Shown here: piece by piece, positions 21,920 through 23,111 of the stretch
How the letters are laid out: every line of letters begins with the position of its first letter
Position numbering within the stretch: position 1 is the first letter of the stretch
NCBI GenBank assembly: GCA_035552275.1
Contig: DASZLR010000299.1
Span: forward strand, 1-23,111
Source: DASVLX01 sp035552275
GTDB taxonomy: Bacteria > Actinomycetota > Actinomycetes > Mycobacteriales > Pseudonocardiaceae
DNA: 23,111 nucleotides
Direction: 5' to 3'
Notes under the pieces: generated by a model
Seen by the model: only the letters and a program-made list of their open reading frames with translations
What the model was told of the DNA's origin: nothing
Databases searched by the model: none
Program-made: the position numbers and the translations under genes

Positions 21920-22369
21920 TCAGCCGGGCTCGATCGCGCGCAGCAGCAGGATCGACCGGTCGCCCAACGGCTGGGCCAGGGCCACGGTCAGCGGCTGATA
22001 GCGCAGGTTCGACCGGCACGGGTCGCCGTTGGCCTGCTGCTCAACCAGCGTGATCGTGACCTGAGCCGTGGTCTGCGCGGTCACTCTGACGTCGGTGGCC
22101 AGGCACGGACCCTGCTCGCCGTAGAGGCCGAGTGTGCTGCCGTCGCCGGTGGTCCAGACCAGCCGTGGCTCGCTGGCCGGCAGCGCGACCGCGTCCACCC
22201 GCTGGCCGCTCACCGGCGTGGCGCCGGCGGGCAACCGCGCGCCCGGCATCGCCGGCGACACCGAGGTGTCGACCCGCGGCGGGGCGTAATCCGGTGCGCC
22301 GCCAGCACATCCGGCGATCACCAGCAGCGCCAGGCCGATCAGACCCCACCACAGCCGTCTCACATGCAT
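21920..22369 (-). CDS. Small lipoprotein, paralogue of the downstream one
   Basis: A 149-residue protein from ATG 22369 (a GTG at 22363 is possible). The signal peptide ends in the lipobox VIAGC with Cys21. After a short Pro-rich linker, the domain contains WTTGDGSTLGLYGEQGPCLA, VRVTAQTTAQVTITLVEQQ, DPCRSNLRYQPL and AQPLGDRSILLLRA, which match the order of elements in the neighbouring lipoprotein; both have two cysteines likely to form a disulfide. It is anchored on the outer face of the membrane. It starts 44 bp after the acyl-CoA synthetase stop and is probably co-transcribed with it. Function unknown. Confidence 0.8.
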   Translation of the reverse strand: MHVRRLWWGLIGLALLVIAGCAGGAPDYAPPRVDTSVSPAMPGARLPAGATPVSGQRVDAVALPASEPRLVWTTGDGSTLGLYGEQGPCLATDVRVTAQTTAQVTITLVEQQANGDPCRSNLRYQPLTVALAQPLGDRSILLLRAIEPG

Positions 22370-22413
22370 AGGACGGACCTCGCTCCCCCAGTCGTTGCAC
22401 GACTGCGTCGGGC

Positions 22414-23111
22414 TCAGCTGGTCGCGCCGATCGAGCGGAGCCGGCGGGGCGCCACATCCGGCCGGGGCGGCGGTGCGCCGACGGTGATTCGCGCGGCCGT
22501 GACGAGCACCCCGTTGGGCGAGGCGATGACCGGATCCAAGGCCAGGCCACGGATCTCGGGCAGGTCCTCGGCCATCGTCGCGACCCGCAGCGCCAGATCC
22601 TCCAACGCCGCGAGGTCCACCGGCCGCGCTCCCCGGTAACCGACCAGCAGCGGGGCCGCGCGCGGCGCGCGCACCAAGCCGGCCGCGTCCCGGTCGGTCA
22701 GTGGCACCGCCCGGTAGGCGCGGTCGCCGAGCAGGTCGCTGACGATGCCCGACAACCCGAAGTACACCAGCGAGCCGAACGACGGGTCGTCCTGCAGGCC
22801 GATCGCGCAGGACACCGCGTCCGACACTTCCGACTGTTTCGATGGTTCCGACGGCTCCGGGGTGGTGTCGACCAACTCGACGCCGTAGCACCGCAGCAAC
22901 CGAGCCGCCTCGGCATCGGAGAGCTCCCGCCGCCAGTGCGTCTGGTCGAACGCGGCCGACTCGTCATCGATGTCCGGCTGAACCGAGGCGATCACCCGCC
23001 GGGCCCGATCCAGTTCGATGCCCGCCGGCCGGACCAACTCGCCCATCGGCGTCGAACGCCAGCGCGCGTAGCGGACCGCCCTGGCCAGCGCCAGCACTGC
23101 CCGCTCCGGGC
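22414..23111 (-). CDS. Acyl-CoA synthetase (ADP-forming), C-terminal ATP-grasp part (partial)
   Basis: The last 232 residues of a longer protein whose 5' part lies beyond the window; the frame is open to the right edge. DPSFGSLVYFGLSGIVSDLLGDRAYRAVPLTD, then APLLVGYRGARPVDLAALEDL and EIRGLALDPVIASPNGVLVTAARI, are the ATP-grasp_5 domain of NDP-forming acetyl/acyl-CoA synthetases. The upstream SDAEAARLLRCYGVELVDTTP is the usual start of the ATP-grasp part. In actinobacteria such proteins are often fused to a GNAT acetyltransferase and act as protein acetyltransferase-like PatZ homologues; whether this one carries GNAT cannot be seen. Two lipoprotein genes follow on the same strand. Confidence 0.88.
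   Translation of the reverse strand, partial: PERAVLALARAVRYARWRSTPMGELVRPAGIELDRARRVIASVQPDIDDESAAFDQTHWRRELSDAEAARLLRCYGVELVDTTPEPSEPSKQSEVSDAVSCAIGLQDDPSFGSLVYFGLSGIVSDLLGDRAYRAVPLTDRDAAGLVRAPRAAPLLVGYRGARPVDLAALEDLALRVATMAEDLPEIRGLALDPVIASPNGVLVTAARITVGAPPPRPDVAPRRLRSIGATS

Overview
The window is a very GC-rich actinobacterial chromosome segment. An SigB-type sigma factor, DUF3039 and DUF3099 proteins, an EspR-like regulator, GTG starts with GGAGG-type ribosome sites and mycobacterial-style leaderless promoters all point to a filamentous actinomycete. A Pseudonocardiales relative is my best guess, inferred from gene content only. No rRNA, tRNA, CRISPR array, complete insertion sequence or phage gene was seen.

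Left part, plus strand (5-4083): four tightly packed genes encode a double EspR-like XRE regulator, an ImmA/IrrE-type metallopeptidase, a seven-helix MAB_1171c/DUF6545 membrane protein and an FAD monooxygenase-like enzyme. Spacings are 2 bp, an 8-bp overlap and a 4-bp overlap. This regulator, protease, membrane protein and flavoenzyme set is the best candidate in the window for a poorly described system. It is followed by a perfect 13-bp tandem repeat and a leaderless FitA/VapB-VapC toxin-antitoxin pair (4246-4874). A minus-strand DUF5134 membrane protein with a striking Met-Pro-Gly-Met-rich tail converges on vapC.

Middle: hrpA (6548-10450), a 1300-residue DEAH RNA helicase, is convergent with a DinB-like protein. 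Then comes a leftward envelope/copper-type cluster (15365 down to about 10985). In transcription order it holds a secreted Gly/Pro-rich protein, CopD, a cupredoxin with a duplicated C-terminal unit, a strong hairpin, a YceI-like protein, a second membrane-anchored cupredoxin, and the internally deleted remains of a LysE-type exporter. ATGA overlaps link the first two genes, and also the YceI-like protein to the second cupredoxin. The 530 bp upstream hold inverted repeats but no gene.

Right part: housekeeping genes. These are a DUF3039 protein, PsuG (pseudouridine-5'-phosphate glycosidase) overlapping tail to tail with a DUF3099 membrane protein, Dtd (D-aminoacyl-tRNA deacylase), a SigB-like sigma factor preceded by a likely ECF-type (SigH/SigE) promoter, and single-chain class I fumarase with a long leader. 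The window ends with a leftward group: the C-terminal ATP-grasp part of an acyl-CoA synthetase (cut by the window edge) and two tandem paralogous lipoproteins that converge on fumarase.
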